Assembly (NCBI RefSeq): GCF_028437565.1
Contig: NZ_JAMRYR010000001.1
Location: 1-64,000 of the forward strand
Source: Actinomyces sp. B33
GTDB lineage: Bacteria; Actinomycetota; Actinomycetes; Actinomycetales; Actinomycetaceae
DNA length: 64,000 nucleotides
Direction: 5' to 3'
Of the stretch, positions 31,779 through 41,648 are shown in pieces. Under the pieces are notes generated by a model. The model saw nothing but the letters and a program-made list of their open reading frames with translations, had not been told where the DNA came from and made no database searches. Within the stretch, counting starts at the first letter, position 1; each line of letters starts with the position of its first letter. A program made the translations under genes and the position numbers.

Positions 31779-31964
31779 TCAGTCGACCTCCTCAACGGTC
31801 ACCAGGTGGCGCACGGTGCGGACCGCGCCGCGAACCGCGGCGGTGTCCTCGCGGACGACACTCTGGCCGATCTTGCGCAGCCCGAGGGTGCGCAGGGTGT
31901 CCTTCATGTTCTGCAGGGTGCCGATCGTGGACTTGACCTGCGTGATCTTGAGATTCGCCATCAC
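31779..31964 (-). CDS. rpmD: Ribosomal protein L30
   Basis: A 61-residue protein ([20 protein letters not shown] ... LRKIGQSVV) of normal length. Its ATG overlaps the rpsE stop by 4 bp. Confidence 0.96.
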   Translation of the reverse strand: MMANLKITQVKSTIGTLQNMKDTLRTLGLRKIGQSVVREDTAAVRGAVRTVRHLVTVEEVD

Positions 31965-32656
31965 TCAGTCACCCCCTGGGCGGCCTTCTCGGCCTCGGCC
32001 TGCTCGGCCGCGGCCTTCTTGTCGGCCTCGCCCTCGGCGCGCGCGCGGAGCATCGACGCCGGGGCGACGCGCTCGAGCGGCAGGCCGCGGCGGGCGGCGA
32101 CGGCCTCGGGCTGCTCGAGCTGCTTGAGCGCGTCGATCGTCGCGTGGACGATATTGATCGCGTTCGACGACCCGAGGGACTTCGTCAGCACGTCGTGGAC
32201 GCCCGCGGCCTCGAGCACGGCGCGGACCGGACCGCCGGCGATAACGCCGGTACCGGGGGACGCCGGGCGCAGGAGCACGACGCCGGCGGCGTCGCGGCCC
32301 TCGACCAGGTGGGTGATCGTGCGGCGGATCATCGGGACGCGAATGAAGTTCTTCTTCGCCTCCTCGACGCCCTTGGAAATGGCCTGGGGGACTTCCTTGG
32401 CCTTTCCGTAGCCGACGCCGACCGTGCCCTCGCCGTCGCCGACGACGACCAGGGCCGTGAAGGAGAACCGACGTCCGCCCTTGACGACCTTGGAGACGCG
32501 GTTGATGGTGACGACGCGCTCGATGTACTCGTTCTTGTTCTCGTTGGTGCCCCGACGGTCGCGGTCGTTGCCGCGGCCGGAGCGGCGGTCCCGGCGCTCG
32601 TTCTCGCCTGCGCCGGAGCCTCCCTGACCGTTCCTGTCTCGCTGCTGTGCAGCCAT
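31961..32656 (-). CDS. rpsE: Ribosomal protein S5
   Basis: A 231-residue S5. An Arg/Asp/Gly/Asn-rich N-terminal extension (to about residue 43) precedes the double-stranded-RNA-binding domain ([19 protein letters not shown]) and the [12 protein letters not shown] core; a charged Ala/Glu tail follows. ATG 32656 is preferred (GAGAG upstream). A GTG at 32689 overlapping the rplR stop is an alternative giving 242 residues. Confidence 0.95.
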   Translation of the reverse strand: MAAQQRDRNGQGGSGAGENERRDRRSGRGNDRDRRGTNENKNEYIERVVTINRVSKVVKGGRRFSFTALVVVGDGEGTVGVGYGKAKEVPQAISKGVEEAKKNFIRVPMIRRTITHLVEGRDAAGVVLLRPASPGTGVIAGGPVRAVLEAAGVHDVLTKSLGSSNAINIVHATIDALKQLEQPEAVAARRGLPLERVAPASMLRARAEGEADKKAAAEQAEAEKAAQGVTE

Positions 32657-32685
32657 CAGTTGATCTCTCTTTCCTTGAGGCTCGT

Positions 32686-33057
32686 TCACAGCTCGAGTCC
32701 GCCCTCGCGGGCGGCATCGGCGACGGCCGCGACGCGGCCGTGGTACTTGTTGCCGCCACGGTCGAAGACGACGCCGGAGATCCCGGCGGCCTTCGCGCGC
32801 TCCGCGATGAGAGCGCCGACCATGCGAGCCTTGTCCGACTTCGTGCCCTCCGCGGCGAGCAGATCGGCTTCCATCGTCGAGGCGGAGACCAGGGTGTGAC
32901 CGACGGTGTCGTCGATGACCTGGGCCACCATGTGGCGGTTCGAACGGGTGACGACCAGACGGGGGCGCTCGGCCGTGCCGTTGATCTTCTTGCGGAGGCG
33001 CAGGTGGCGGCGCTTGCGCGCGACGACCTTGCCCTTGCCCTTGATCGCGTACGCCAT
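32686..33057 (-). CDS. rplR: Ribosomal protein L18
   Basis: A 123-residue 5S-rRNA-binding protein ([20 protein letters not shown] ... [20 protein letters not shown]). ATG 33057 shares a base with the rplF stop; a GTG one codon earlier is possible. Confidence 0.96.
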   Translation of the reverse strand: MAYAIKGKGKVVARKRRHLRLRKKINGTAERPRLVVTRSNRHMVAQVIDDTVGHTLVSASTMEADLLAAEGTKSDKARMVGALIAERAKAAGISGVVFDRGGNKYHGRVAAVADAAREGGLEL

Positions 33058-33599
33058 CACTTACCAGCCTTTCCGACCTTGCGACGGATCGTTTCGCCGA
33101 CGTAGTGGATCCCCTTGCCCTTGTAGGGCTCGGGCTTCTTCAGCTTGCGGATCCGGGCCGCGGTCTCGCCGACGAGCTGCTTGTCGATGCCCGACACCGT
33201 GAAGAGCGTCTGCGACTTGGGCTCGATGGTGAACTCGATGCCCTCGGGCGGGGCCACGGTGATCGTGTGCGAGAAGCCGAGGGAGAACTCGAGGTCCTTG
33301 CCCTTGGCGACGACGCGGTAGCCGGTGCCGGTGATCTCGAGCTTCTTCTGGTAGCCCTCGGTGACTCCGACGACCATGTTGGCGATGAGGGTTCGCGTCA
33401 GCCCGTGCAGGGAGCGCGAGGTCCGCTCATCGTTGGGCCGGGAGACGACGACCTGGCCGTCCTCGACGGCGGCGGTGATCGGCTCGGCGACGACGTGGCT
33501 CAGCTCGCCCTTGGGGCCCTTGACCGTGACGGCCTGGCCGTCGATGGCGACGTCGACGCCCGCGGGGATGGCGATGGGGTTCTTACCGATTCGCGACAT
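33057..33599 (-). CDS. rplF: Ribosomal protein L6
   Basis: A 180-residue protein with the tandem L6 fold ([20 protein letters not shown] ... [19 protein letters not shown]). Length and motifs are standard; spc operon. Confidence 0.98.
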   Translation of the reverse strand: MSRIGKNPIAIPAGVDVAIDGQAVTVKGPKGELSHVVAEPITAAVEDGQVVVSRPNDERTSRSLHGLTRTLIANMVVGVTEGYQKKLEITGTGYRVVAKGKDLEFSLGFSHTITVAPPEGIEFTIEPKSQTLFTVSGIDKQLVGETAARIRKLKKPEPYKGKGIHYVGETIRRKVGKAGK

Positions 33600-33614
33600 T
33601 GTTCAGCCTCCTCA

Positions 33615-34013
33615 TCACCAGACGTAGGCGAGGACTTCCCCGCCCACGCCCTTATCGGCCGCCTGACGGTCGGTGAGCAGGCCGGAGGACGTGGACAGGA
33701 TCGCCACGCCGAGGCCGCCGCGGACCTTGGGCAGGTTGGTGGACTTGGCATACACGCGCAGACCGGGCTTCGACACGCGCTGCAGGCCCTGGATCGCGGC
33801 CTCGCGGTTCGAGCCGTACTTCAGGGTGAGCGTCAGGGTCTTGCCCACGCGGGCATCCTCGACGGAGGTCGAGGCGATGTAGCCCTCCTCGACCAGCATG
33901 TTCGCGATCGCGTTCTTGAGCTTCGAGTACGGCATGGAGACCGTGTCGTGATGCGCGCGATTCGCATTGCGCAGACGCGTCAGCATGTCTGCGATGGGAT
34001 CAGTCATTGTCAT
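33615..34013 (-). CDS. rpsH: Ribosomal protein S8
   Basis: A 132-residue 16S-rRNA-binding protein ([20 protein letters not shown] ... [19 protein letters not shown]). Spc operon, 61 bp after the S14 gene. Confidence 0.98.
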   Translation of the reverse strand: MTMTDPIADMLTRLRNANRAHHDTVSMPYSKLKNAIANMLVEEGYIASTSVEDARVGKTLTLTLKYGSNREAAIQGLQRVSKPGLRVYAKSTNLPKVRGGLGVAILSTSSGLLTDRQAADKGVGGEVLAYVW

Positions 34014-34074
34014 GGGGATATTCCCCTTCCTCGTCGCGGTTTCTCCGGCGCACCGGGACCTGCGACGTCAGTGA

Positions 34075-34260
34075 TTACCAGCTGCTCTTGGTGACGCCGG
34101 GGAGTTCGCCGCGCAGGGCGAGCTCGCGCAGGCACACGCGGCATAGACCGAACTTGCGGTACACGGAGTGCGGGCGGCCGCACCGGTTGCACCGGGTGTA
34201 GGCGCGCACGCCGAACTTGGGGGCGCGCGCGGCCTTGATCTTCAGGGACGTCTTGGCCAT
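34075..34260 (-). CDS. rpsZ: Ribosomal protein S14, zinc (Z) form
   Basis: A 61-residue short S14 with an intact zinc ribbon: C24-NR-C27 and C40-RV-C43. The Z form requires zinc; a zinc-free paralogue is often encoded elsewhere under zinc control. Confidence 0.97.
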   Translation of the reverse strand: MAKTSLKIKAARAPKFGVRAYTRCNRCGRPHSVYRKFGLCRVCLRELALRGELPGVTKSSW

Positions 34261-34264
34261 TGGT

Positions 34265-34810
34265 TCAGTCCTCCTTGAACGGGAAGCCGAGGTGACGCAG
34301 GAGGGCGCGGCCCTCGTCGTCGGTGGCGGCCGAGGTGACGACCGTGATATCCATGCCGCGAACTCGGTCGATCGAGTCCTGATCGATCTCGTGGAACATC
34401 GACTGCTCCGTCAGACCGAAGGTGTAGTTGCCGTGGCCGTCGAACTGCTTGGCCGACAGGCCGCGGAAGTCGCGGATGCGGGGAAGCGCGGTGGACAGCA
34501 GGCGGTCGAGGAACTCCCACATGCGATCGCCGCGCAGCGTGACGTGCGCGCCGATGGGCTGGCCCTCGCGCAGCTTGAACTGCGCGATCGACTTCTTGGC
34601 CTTCGTCGTCACCGGCTTCTGACCGGTGATCGCGGTCAGGTCGCGGATGGCGCCCTCGAGGGCCTTGGAATCGCGAGCGGCCTCGCCCACGCCCATGTTG
34701 ACGACGATCTTCGTCAGACCGCCGACCTGCATGATGTTCTCGTGCTTGAACTCTTCGCGCAGCGCCTCGCGGATCTCGGAGGCGTACTTTTCCTTCAGAC
34801 GCGGGGCCAT
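34265..34810 (-). CDS. rplE: Ribosomal protein L5
   Basis: A 181-residue 5S-rRNA-binding protein ([40 protein letters not shown], and [20 protein letters not shown]). Two bp downstream of rplX and four bp upstream of the S14 gene. Confidence 0.98.
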   Translation of the reverse strand: MAPRLKEKYASEIREALREEFKHENIMQVGGLTKIVVNMGVGEAARDSKALEGAIRDLTAITGQKPVTTKAKKSIAQFKLREGQPIGAHVTLRGDRMWEFLDRLLSTALPRIRDFRGLSAKQFDGHGNYTFGLTEQSMFHEIDQDSIDRVRGMDITVVTSAATDDEGRALLRHLGFPFKED

Positions 34811-34812
34811 GC

Positions 34813-35247
34813 TCAGATCTCCTTGCCCTGCTCGATGCCGCGCTTGGCGCCGCCGCGGGTCACGCGGACGCGGACCGTGCGGGTGCGGCCGTTGCGCTCG
34901 ACGGTGTCCTCGCGGAACCCGACGCGCACGCGCTGCTTGGTCTCAGGATCGACGAGGGCGACCTTGGCCAGCGAGATCGGGGCCTCGATGGTCTCGATGC
35001 CGCCGGCGGCTCCCTGGGTCTGCCCCTGACGGACATGACGGGTCTTGAGGTTGACGCCCTCGACGAGGACCTTGCCCTCGGCCGGGAAGACCTTGATGAC
35101 GCGTCCCTGCTTGCCCTTGTCGCCGGGCTTGAGGGGCTCGAGCCCCTCCTCGATGCGGCGCGCATTGCGCTCGGCGAGCTTCTTCTCGTCGGACGTGCGG
35201 CCCCGGACGATCTCGACGAGATCGCCCTTGCGGATCTTGGCTGCCAT
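34813..35247 (-). CDS. rplX: Ribosomal protein L24 with an internal insertion
   Basis: A 144-residue L24, about 35-40 residues longer than usual. The KOW motif is recognisable ([13 protein letters not shown] ... [20 protein letters not shown]) but is interrupted by about 20 residues, [20 protein letters not shown]. The C-terminal part is also extended. The gene lies between rplN and rplE, so identity is secure. Confidence 0.93.
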   Translation of the reverse strand: MAAKIRKGDLVEIVRGRTSDEKKLAERNARRIEEGLEPLKPGDKGKQGRVIKVFPAEGKVLVEGVNLKTRHVRQGQTQGAAGGIETIEAPISLAKVALVDPETKQRVRVGFREDTVERNGRTRTVRVRVTRGGAKRGIEQGKEI

Positions 35248-35248
35248 G

Positions 35249-35617
35249 TCAGATCACCTCCGGTGCGAGCGACACGATGCGCATGAACTTCTTGTCGCGC
35301 AGCTCGCGGCCGACGGGGCCGAAGATGCGCGTGCCGCGCGGCTCGCCGTTCGAGTTGAGGATGACGGCGGCGTTCTCGTCGAAGCGGATGTAGGAGCCGT
35401 CGGGACGACGGGTCTCCTTGCGCGTGCGAACGACGACGGCCTTGACGACCTCGCCCTTCTTGACGTTGCCGCCGGGGATGGCGTCCTTGACGGTGGCGAC
35501 GATGGTGTCGCCAATTCCGGCGTAGCGTCGACCTGAACCGCCGAGGACACGGATGGTGAGGATCTCCTTCGCACCCGTGTTGTCGGCGACCTTGAGTCGC
35601 GACTCCTGCTGGATCAT
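35249..35617 (-). CDS. rplN: Ribosomal protein L14
   Basis: A 122-residue protein ([20 protein letters not shown] ... [20 protein letters not shown]). TAGGAG lies nine bases before the ATG. First gene of the spc operon after a gap of 349 bp from rpsQ. Confidence 0.98.
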   Translation of the reverse strand: MIQQESRLKVADNTGAKEILTIRVLGGSGRRYAGIGDTIVATVKDAIPGGNVKKGEVVKAVVVRTRKETRRPDGSYIRFDENAAVILNSNGEPRGTRIFGPVGRELRDKKFMRIVSLAPEVI

Positions 35618-35966
35618 ATTCTCTTGCTCCTAGTCGTCGAGCCGGTTCTCTTGGGAGCATTACTTCCCGCGAGCCTTGCCGAACGTGCATTCGTGCATTG
35701 ACTGTTGCGCATCATCGCGGATGACAGCCCGAACGCACCTCGCCAGGAGATGTTGCTCGCTCGCACTATCGGCTCCGGATGCACTGCACCCGGGACCACG
35801 CAACCGGGCCAGCCTATCTCATCGCCGCGGTCAAGCGAAACCGGCCTCGGCGTGACCTCTCCCATGGGCGAGGCTCCCCACCGCCCGGGGCTCCTGCGTC
35901 AACGTCCGCGGACGCAGGACGGGCCCGGCCCCGTGGAGGGTGCCGGGCCCGTTGAGCCGGAAGGGC
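35618..35966 (-). other. Gap between S10 and spc operons
   Basis: No gene is seen. The right-hand end holds the rpsQ terminator (35919-35952) and a neighbouring hairpin (35893-35900 with 35911-35918, cctgcgtc/gacgcagg). The part next to rplN must carry the spc promoter, but I cannot pick convincing -35/-10 boxes. Confidence 0.5.
35919..35952 (-). terminator. Terminator of the S10 operon after rpsQ
   Basis: An 11-bp perfect stem acgggcccggc/gccgggcccgt (35919-35929 with 35942-35952), extended inward by three pairs with a bulge, begins 14 bp after the rpsQ stop. Confidence 0.75.
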
Positions 35967-36245
35967 TCACTTGGCCTTTTCGAGGATCTCGACGACGCGC
36001 CAGCGCTTGGTGGCCGACAGCGGACGGGTCTCCATGATGAGGACGTAGTCGCCGACGCCGCACTCGTTGGCCTCGTCGTGGACCTTGACCTTCGTGTTCT
36101 TGCGCATGACCTTGCCGTAGAGGGCGTGCTTGACGCGGTCCTCGATCTGCACGACGACGGTCTTGTCCATCTTGTCGGACACGACGTAGCCGCGACGGAC
36201 CTTGCGCTCGTTGCGAGCGGTGGTGGTTTCTGCCATCGGGCTCAC
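35967..36245 (-). CDS. rpsQ: Ribosomal protein S17
   Basis: A 92-residue OB-fold protein ([20 protein letters not shown] ... [20 protein letters not shown]). Overlaps the rpmC stop by 4 bp; last gene of the S10 operon. Confidence 0.97.
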   Translation of the reverse strand: MSPMAETTTARNERKVRRGYVVSDKMDKTVVVQIEDRVKHALYGKVMRKNTKVKVHDEANECGVGDYVLIMETRPLSATKRWRVVEILEKAK

Positions 36246-36475
36246 TCCTCAGTGCTCGGGGCGGTGCGGTAGCCGAGCTCCCGCTCCCGCGCGATCGTGT
36301 AGATCCGGGCGATGTCGCGGCGCACGGTCTTCATGCGGCCGTGATCCTCGAGGGAGCCGACGGCCTGCGCGAAACGCAGGTTGAACAGCTCGGCCTTGGC
36401 CTTCTCGAGCTCCTTGGACAGCTGGGCCTCGTCCATGGCATCGAGGTCAGAGGCGGTCAGACCCTTCTCTGCCAT
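36242..36475 (-). CDS. rpmC: Ribosomal protein L29
   Basis: A 77-residue helical protein ([20 protein letters not shown] ... [18 protein letters not shown]). Its ATG shares a base with the rplP stop. Confidence 0.96.
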   Translation of the reverse strand: MAEKGLTASDLDAMDEAQLSKELEKAKAELFNLRFAQAVGSLEDHGRMKTVRRDIARIYTIARERELGYRTAPSTEE

Positions 36476-36894
36476 CAGATGTCACCACCCTCTCGGACCA
36501 CGAAACGGGTCTTGATCGGAAGCTTGTGCTGGGCGCGGCGCATGGCCTCGCGGGCGAGGTTCTCGTCGACGCCGTCCAGCTCGAACAGGATTCGTCCCGG
36601 CTTGACGGGGGCGACCCACCATTCGGGAGCGCCCTTACCGGAGCCCATTCGGGTCTCGGCGGGCTTCTTGGTCAGCGGGCGGTCCGGGAAGATGTTGATC
36701 CACACCTTGCCGCCTCGCTTGATGTGGCGGGTCATCGCGATACGGGCCGCCTCGATCTGACGGTTCGTGATGTACGCGCCCTCGAGGGCCTGGATGCCGT
36801 ATTCGCCGAACGCCAGCTCGGTGCCACCGGTGGCGTTACCGGTGCGGTGAGGGCGGTGCTGACGGCGCCACTTCGTACGACGGGGAATGAGCAT
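36475..36894 (-). CDS. rplP: Ribosomal protein L16
   Basis: A 139-residue protein ([20 protein letters not shown] ... [20 protein letters not shown]). ATG 36894 is the family start; the open frame continues upstream only as a shadow of rpsC. Confidence 0.97.
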   Translation of the reverse strand: MLIPRRTKWRRQHRPHRTGNATGGTELAFGEYGIQALEGAYITNRQIEAARIAMTRHIKRGGKVWINIFPDRPLTKKPAETRMGSGKGAPEWWVAPVKPGRILFELDGVDENLAREAMRRAQHKLPIKTRFVVREGGDI

Positions 36895-36899
36895 GGGGC

Positions 36900-37703
36900 T
36901 CAGGCCTCCGTTCCGGTTTCGGCAGCGGCAGGGGCTGCGGCCTCGACCGGCGCCTGCTGCTGGGTGGTGTCCTGGGTCGGGCGCGAGCCGCGGCGCGGGC
37001 CGCGGCGATCGCCGCGGCGTCCGCCGCGGGTGGCCTGCTCGGCCTGCTGACGAGCGAATTCGCGCTCGGTCATGTCGCCCTTGTAGATCCACACCTTGAC
37101 GCCGATGCGACCGAAGGTCGTCCGGGCCTCGTGGAATCCGTAGTCGATGTTCGCGCGCAGGGTGTGCAGCGGCACGCGCCCCTCGCGGTAGAACTCGGAG
37201 CGGCTCATCTCGGCGCCGCCGAGGCGGCCGGAGACCTGCACGCGGATACCCTTGGCGCCGGCGCGCTGCGCGGACTGCATGCCCTTGCGCATGGCGCGGC
37301 GGAAGGAGACGCGGGCTGCGAGCTGCTCGGCGATGCCCTGGGCGACCAGCTGAGCGTCCATGTCGGGGTTCTTGACCTCGAGGATGTTGAGCTGGACCTG
37401 CTTGCCCGTGAGCTTCTCCAGGTCCTGGCGGAGCCGGTCGGCCTCGGCGCCGCGGCGGCCGATGACGATGCCCGGGCGGGCGGTGTGCAGGTCGACGCGG
37501 ACGCGGTCGCGGGTGCGCTCGATGTCGACCTTCGAGATGCCGGCGCGCTCGAGCGTGTCGGTCAGGGTCTTGCGGATGGCGACGTCCTCGGCGACGTAGT
37601 CCGAGTAGCGCTGTCCCTTGGTGGTGGAGTCGGAGAACCAGCGAGACCGGTGGTCCGTGGTGATCCCCAGGCGGAACCCGGTGGGGTTGACCTTCTGGCC
37701 CAT
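36900..37703 (-). CDS. rpsC: Ribosomal protein S3
   Basis: A 267-residue protein starting [20 protein letters not shown], with the KH domain ([20 protein letters not shown]) and the S3 C-terminal domain ([20 protein letters not shown]). A Gln/Ala/Arg-rich tail ([20 protein letters not shown]) follows. ATG 37703 is 1 bp after rplV. Confidence 0.97.
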   Translation of the reverse strand: MGQKVNPTGFRLGITTDHRSRWFSDSTTKGQRYSDYVAEDVAIRKTLTDTLERAGISKVDIERTRDRVRVDLHTARPGIVIGRRGAEADRLRQDLEKLTGKQVQLNILEVKNPDMDAQLVAQGIAEQLAARVSFRRAMRKGMQSAQRAGAKGIRVQVSGRLGGAEMSRSEFYREGRVPLHTLRANIDYGFHEARTTFGRIGVKVWIYKGDMTEREFARQQAEQATRGGRRGDRRGPRRGSRPTQDTTQQQAPVEAAAPAAAETGTEA

Positions 37704-37704
37704 G

Positions 37705-38076
37705 TCAGCGGTCTCCCTTCTTCTTGTCTTCCTTCGTGCCGACCACGACGGTGATGTGGCTCGAGCGCTTGAGGATGCGTCCCGCGCGCCCCTGCGCACG
37801 AGGACGGAATCGCTTCATCGTCGGCCCCTCGTCCACGTAGGCCTCGAGGACCAGCAGGTCGGCCTCGTTGAAGGTCTGCCCGGCCAGCTCGGCCTTGACC
37901 TTGGAGTTGGCGACGGCGCTGAGGAGCACCTTGCGGACGTCGACGGCGACGGCCTGCGGGGCGAACCGCAGGATGTCGGCCGCCTCAAGAGCGCGCTTGC
38001 CACGAACCTCGTTGACCACACGGCGCGCCTTCTGGGGCGTTACGCGGATGTACCGCGCCTGCGCCTTGGCTTCCAT
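37705..38076 (-). CDS. rplV: Ribosomal protein L22
   Basis: A 123-residue protein ([20 protein letters not shown] ... [20 protein letters not shown]). The loop near the exit tunnel is intact. Confidence 0.98.
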   Translation of the reverse strand: MEAKAQARYIRVTPQKARRVVNEVRGKRALEAADILRFAPQAVAVDVRKVLLSAVANSKVKAELAGQTFNEADLLVLEAYVDEGPTMKRFRPRAQGRAGRILKRSSHITVVVGTKEDKKKGDR

Positions 38077-38106
38077 AGAATCTGCCTCTTCTTCCGTGGG
38101 GCCGGC

Positions 38107-38388
38107 TCAGCGCCGACGTCCCTTTCGATCGTCCTTGTCGTGGCTGCGGAAAGTCCGCGTGGGGGCGAACTCCCCGAGCTTGTGGCCCACCATCGACTCG
38201 GTGACGAAGACGGGGACATGCTTGCGACCGTCGTGCACGGCGAAGGTCAGCCCGAGGAAGTCGGGGGTGATGACCGAGCGGCGCGACCAGGTCTTGATGA
38301 CGTTCTTGGAACCGGATTCGTTCGCGGCGTCGACCTTCTTGAGCAGGTGGTCGTCGACGAACGGGCCCTTCTTCAAACTGCGCGGCAT
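38107..38388 (-). CDS. rpsS: Ribosomal protein S19
   Basis: A 93-residue protein ([20 protein letters not shown] ... [18 protein letters not shown]). Standard length and S10-operon position. Confidence 0.98.
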   Translation of the reverse strand: MPRSLKKGPFVDDHLLKKVDAANESGSKNVIKTWSRRSVITPDFLGLTFAVHDGRKHVPVFVTESMVGHKLGEFAPTRTFRSHDKDDRKGRRR

Positions 38389-38404
38389 TCTTATCGACTC
38401 CTAC

Positions 38405-39241
38405 TCAGCGATTCTTGCCGGTCTTACGACGGCGAACGATCAGGCGATCGCTGGCCTTGTTGGGACGACGGGTGCGGCCCTCGGGCTTGCCCCACGGGCT
38501 AACCGGGTGACGGCCGCCGGAGGTGCGGCCCTCGCCGCCGCCGTGCGGGTGGTCGACCGGGTTCATGACGACGCCGCGCACGTGCGGGCGCTTGCCCTTC
38601 CAGCGCATGCGGCCGGCCTTGCCCCAGTTGATGTTCGACTGCTCGGAGTTGCCGACCTCGCCGACGGTGGCGCGGCAGGCGACCTCGACGTTGCGGATCT
38701 CGCCGGAGGGCATGCGCAGCTGGGCGTAGGCGCCTTCCTTGGCGACGAGCTGGACCGAGGTGCCGGCCGAGCGGGCGATCTTCGCGCCGCCGCCGGGCTT
38801 GAGCTCGACGGCGTGGACGACGGTGCCTAGGGGGATGTTGCGCAGCTGGAGCGCGTTGCCCGGCTTGATGTCGGCCGAGGGGCCGGCCTCGATCCGATCG
38901 CCCTGCTTGAGGCCGGTCGGCGCGAGGATGTAGCGCTTGGCGCCGTCGGCGTAGTGCAGCAGCGCGATGCGGGCGGTGCGGTTGGGGTCGTACTCGATGT
39001 GGGCGACCGTGGCCGGCACGCCGTCCTTGTCGTGGCGACGGAAGTCGATGACGCGGTACTGGCGCTTGTGTCCGCCGCCGCGGTGACGCGAGGTCACGCG
39101 ACCGTTGGAGTTGCGGCCGCCCGTCTTGTGCAGGGGGCGCACCAGCGACTTCTCGGGCTCGCTGCGGGTGATCTCGACGAAGTCGGAGACCGACGAGAAG
39201 CGACGACCGGGGGTCGTGGGCTTGTACTTGCGGATTCCCAT
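38405..39241 (-). CDS. rplB: Ribosomal protein L2
   Basis: A 278-residue protein with [20 protein letters not shown] and the peptidyl-transferase-proximal [20 protein letters not shown] containing the conserved histidine. Confidence 0.98.
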   Translation of the reverse strand: MGIRKYKPTTPGRRFSSVSDFVEITRSEPEKSLVRPLHKTGGRNSNGRVTSRHRGGGHKRQYRVIDFRRHDKDGVPATVAHIEYDPNRTARIALLHYADGAKRYILAPTGLKQGDRIEAGPSADIKPGNALQLRNIPLGTVVHAVELKPGGGAKIARSAGTSVQLVAKEGAYAQLRMPSGEIRNVEVACRATVGEVGNSEQSNINWGKAGRMRWKGKRPHVRGVVMNPVDHPHGGGEGRTSGGRHPVSPWGKPEGRTRRPNKASDRLIVRRRKTGKNR

Positions 39242-39264
39242 GTTTCTCTGTCCCTCTCCGGTTC

Positions 39265-39570
39265 TCAGGCCTGATCGCCGAAGATGTCGATGGTGCCTTC
39301 GCGAAGGGTCACGATGGCGCGCTTGACGTCCTTGCGCTTACCGAGGCCGTTGCGGGTCCGGTAGGTCTTGCCCTTGCGGTTCTGGGTGGCGATGGAGCCG
39401 ACCTTGACGCCGAAGATGCGCTCGATGGCGATCTTGATCTCGGTCTTGTTCGCACGGGGGTCCACCTCGAAGGTGTACTTGCCCTGGTCCATGAGGATCG
39501 AGGACTTCTCCGTGACGACGGGCTTCAGGATGATGTCGCGGGGGTTCTTGCCCGCTTCGATCGTGCTCAC
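39265..39570 (-). CDS. rplW: Ribosomal protein L23
   Basis: A 101-residue protein at the exit tunnel ([20 protein letters not shown] ... [20 protein letters not shown]). The start is GTG 39570, overlapping the rplD stop by 4 bp. Confidence 0.96.
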   Translation of the reverse strand: MSTIEAGKNPRDIILKPVVTEKSSILMDQGKYTFEVDPRANKTEIKIAIERIFGVKVGSIATQNRKGKTYRTRNGLGKRKDVKRAIVTLREGTIDIFGDQA

Positions 39571-40211
39571 TTGGTCTCCTCCTTGGTGCCGAGGAAGGAC
39601 TCGAGGGCGGCCCGGGTGAACACGATGTCGTCGGCGTCGAGGACGTCGTAGGTGTTCAGCTGGTCGGCCCACAGGACGTGAACCTCGGGGATGTTGCGCA
39701 GGCTGAGCGCGGTGACCTCGTCGGTGCGCTCGAGGACGACCAGGGCCTGGCGGTCCGCGACGAGCGGGCGCAGGGAGGCCAGGACGGTCTTCGTCGAGGG
39801 CTTCTCGGCCTCGATGAGCGCGGTGACGACGTGGATCCGGCCGGCGCGGGCGCGGTCGGACAGGGCCGAGCGCAGGGCGCCCTGCTTCATCTTCTTGGGG
39901 GTCCGCTGGTCGTAGTCGCGCGGGCGCGGGCCGTGGACGATGCCGCCGCCGGTGAAGTGCGGGGCGCGGATCGAGCCCTGGCGGGCGTTGCCGGTGCCCT
40001 TCTGGCGGAACGGCTTCTTGCCGCCGCCGGAGACCTCGCCGCGGGTCTTCGTCGAGTGCGTGCCCTGGCGGGCGGCCGCGAGCTGGGCGACGACCACCTG
40101 GTGCATCAGCGGGATGTTCGTTTCGACGTCGAAGATCTCGGCGGGCAGGTCGACGGTGCCGGCCTTCTTGCCTTCGAGATCGAGGACGTTGACGGTACGG
40201 GCGTCAGACAT
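39567..40211 (-). CDS. rplD: Ribosomal protein L4
   Basis: A 214-residue protein ([40 protein letters not shown]). ATG 40211, two bases after rplC. L4 autoregulates the S10 operon in E. coli; whether it does so here is unknown. Confidence 0.97.
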   Translation of the reverse strand: MSDARTVNVLDLEGKKAGTVDLPAEIFDVETNIPLMHQVVVAQLAAARQGTHSTKTRGEVSGGGKKPFRQKGTGNARQGSIRAPHFTGGGIVHGPRPRDYDQRTPKKMKQGALRSALSDRARAGRIHVVTALIEAEKPSTKTVLASLRPLVADRQALVVLERTDEVTALSLRNIPEVHVLWADQLNTYDVLDADDIVFTRAALESFLGTKEETK

Positions 40212-40213
40212 GA

Positions 40214-40882
40214 TCACGCACCCTTCACGGAGGAGCGAACCAGGACCACGCCGTTCTTCGGACCGGGGATGGCGCCGCTGATGAGGAGCAGCCCCTTCTC
40301 GGTGTCGACGGCCTGGACCTTGAGGTTCTGGACGGTACGGCGGACGCCACCCATGCGGCCGGCCATGCGCAGGCCCTTGAAGATGCGCCCGGGGGTCGCG
40401 CAAGCGCCGATCGAGCCGGGCTTGCGGTGGTTGCGGTGGGCGCCGTGGGAGGCGGAGACGCCCGCGAAGCCGTGGCGCTTCATGACGCCGGCGAAGCCCT
40501 TGCCCTTGGTGTTGCCGGAGACGTCGACGCGCTGGCCGGCCTCGAAGACGGCGGCGTCGAGCTCCTGGCCGACCTCGAAGGAGTCGGCGGCGGAGGTGCG
40601 GACCTCGGCGAGGTGGCGGCGGGGGGCGACCCCGGCCTTGGCGAAGTGCCCGGCGAGGGGCTTGGTGACCTTGCGGGGATCGATCTCCTCGAAGCCGAGC
40701 TGAACGGCGGTGTAGCCGTCGGTGTCGAGGTCGCGGACCTGGGTGACGACGTTGGTGCCGACCTGCACGACAGTGAGGGGCACAAGACGGCCGTCGGCAT
40801 CCCAGACCTGGGTCATGCCGAGCTTGCGGCCGAGCAGCGCCTTGACGGGCGCGGCAGCCTGCTGCTTGTTGTCAGTTGTCAT
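40214..40882 (-). CDS. rplC: Ribosomal protein L3
   Basis: A 222-residue protein ([56 protein letters not shown]). S10 operon, 11 bp after rpsJ. Confidence 0.97.
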   Translation of the reverse strand: MTTDNKQQAAAPVKALLGRKLGMTQVWDADGRLVPLTVVQVGTNVVTQVRDLDTDGYTAVQLGFEEIDPRKVTKPLAGHFAKAGVAPRRHLAEVRTSAADSFEVGQELDAAVFEAGQRVDVSGNTKGKGFAGVMKRHGFAGVSASHGAHRNHRKPGSIGACATPGRIFKGLRMAGRMGGVRRTVQNLKVQAVDTEKGLLLISGAIPGPKNGVVLVRSSVKGA

Positions 40883-40893
40883 TGCAGAAGTCC

Positions 40894-41202
40894 TCAGAGC
40901 TTGATCTCGATGTTGACGTCCGCCGGCAGATCGAGGCGCATGAGCGAGTCGACGGCCTTGGGGGTCGGGTCGATGATGTCGATCAGCCGCTTGTGGGTGC
41001 GCATCTCGAAATGCTCACGGCTGTCCTTGTACTTGTGGGGCGACCGAATGACGACGAACACGTTCTTTTCGGTCGGCAGCGGCACCGGGCCCACGACTGT
41101 GGCGCCCGCGCGCTGCACGGTGTCCACGATCTTGCGCGCGGAGCTGTCGATGACCTCGTGGTCATACGACTTGAGCCGGATGCGGATCTTCTGTCCCGCC
41201 AT
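40894..41202 (-). CDS. rpsJ: Ribosomal protein S10
   Basis: A 102-residue protein ([20 protein letters not shown] ... [20 protein letters not shown]). First gene of the S10 operon. In many bacteria tuf lies directly upstream; here a 15-kb accessory island intervenes. Confidence 0.98.
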   Translation of the reverse strand: MAGQKIRIRLKSYDHEVIDSSARKIVDTVQRAGATVVGPVPLPTEKNVFVVIRSPHKYKDSREHFEMRTHKRLIDIIDPTPKAVDSLMRLDLPADVNIEIKL

Positions 41203-41523
41203 GCCGTCTTACCTCTTCTCGTACAGATTCGTCACCGGTCCCCGCGACCACTGAGCCCGTCGGGCTCATCATGTTCGCGGTCCCCCGTCTGTTCGGAGGC
41301 GGACCGTTGTCTTGTCCAAAGATCTTGGGCGAATCGCCCGGCCCGCCCGACCGGATGGCCGGATGGGACCGCCCCGCGCCTGACGGGGCAACCGTGCCAG
41401 TCTTCCAGATCGGATGCGGCGTTCACAAGCCGCACGTCGACGCCGGGCGTGTGAATCGCCCGACAAGGCTGGCAGTGGATCCTTCGCCGCCGACGCCCCG
41501 TGGCCGGGGAGACAGCGGCACCG
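41203..41523 (-). other. Long leader of the S10 operon
   Basis: About 320 bp between the inferred transcription start and rpsJ contain no supportable gene. A hairpin tgagccc-gtc-gggctca lies near 41252-41268. A long leader would permit translational or attenuation control of the operon. Confidence 0.45.
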
Positions 41524-41530
41524 AGGAGAC

Positions 41531-41559
41531 ACACTACCCCGCGCTCGGGCGTGTCGCAA
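41531..41559 (-). promoter_or_regulatory. Probable promoter of the S10 operon
   Basis: On the - strand TTGCGA (41554-41559) and TAGTGT (41531-41536) are 17 bp apart, a pattern common for housekeeping promoters in Actinobacteria. It lies just outside the left 78-bp array. Confidence 0.5.
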
Positions 41560-41570
41560 AATTTTACTCC

Positions 41571-41648
41571 CACTGTGATGCTCTGTGGCGATGCTGATGC
41601 TCTATGAGGACCTCTAAAGCATCACGGCGTTGGCAAAGCATCACAGCG
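41571..41648. repeat. Left 78-bp dyad array with four TGATGC sites
   Basis: TGATGC occurs at 41576 and 41595 and its reverse GCATCA at 41619 and 41638, spaced 19, 24 and 19 bp. The whole array is an imperfect dyad, beginning cactgtgatgc and ending gcatcacagcg. The last GCATCA contains the stop codon of the nuclease gene (41641-41643). A copy with identical geometry lies at 42825-42902. Confidence 0.85.
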
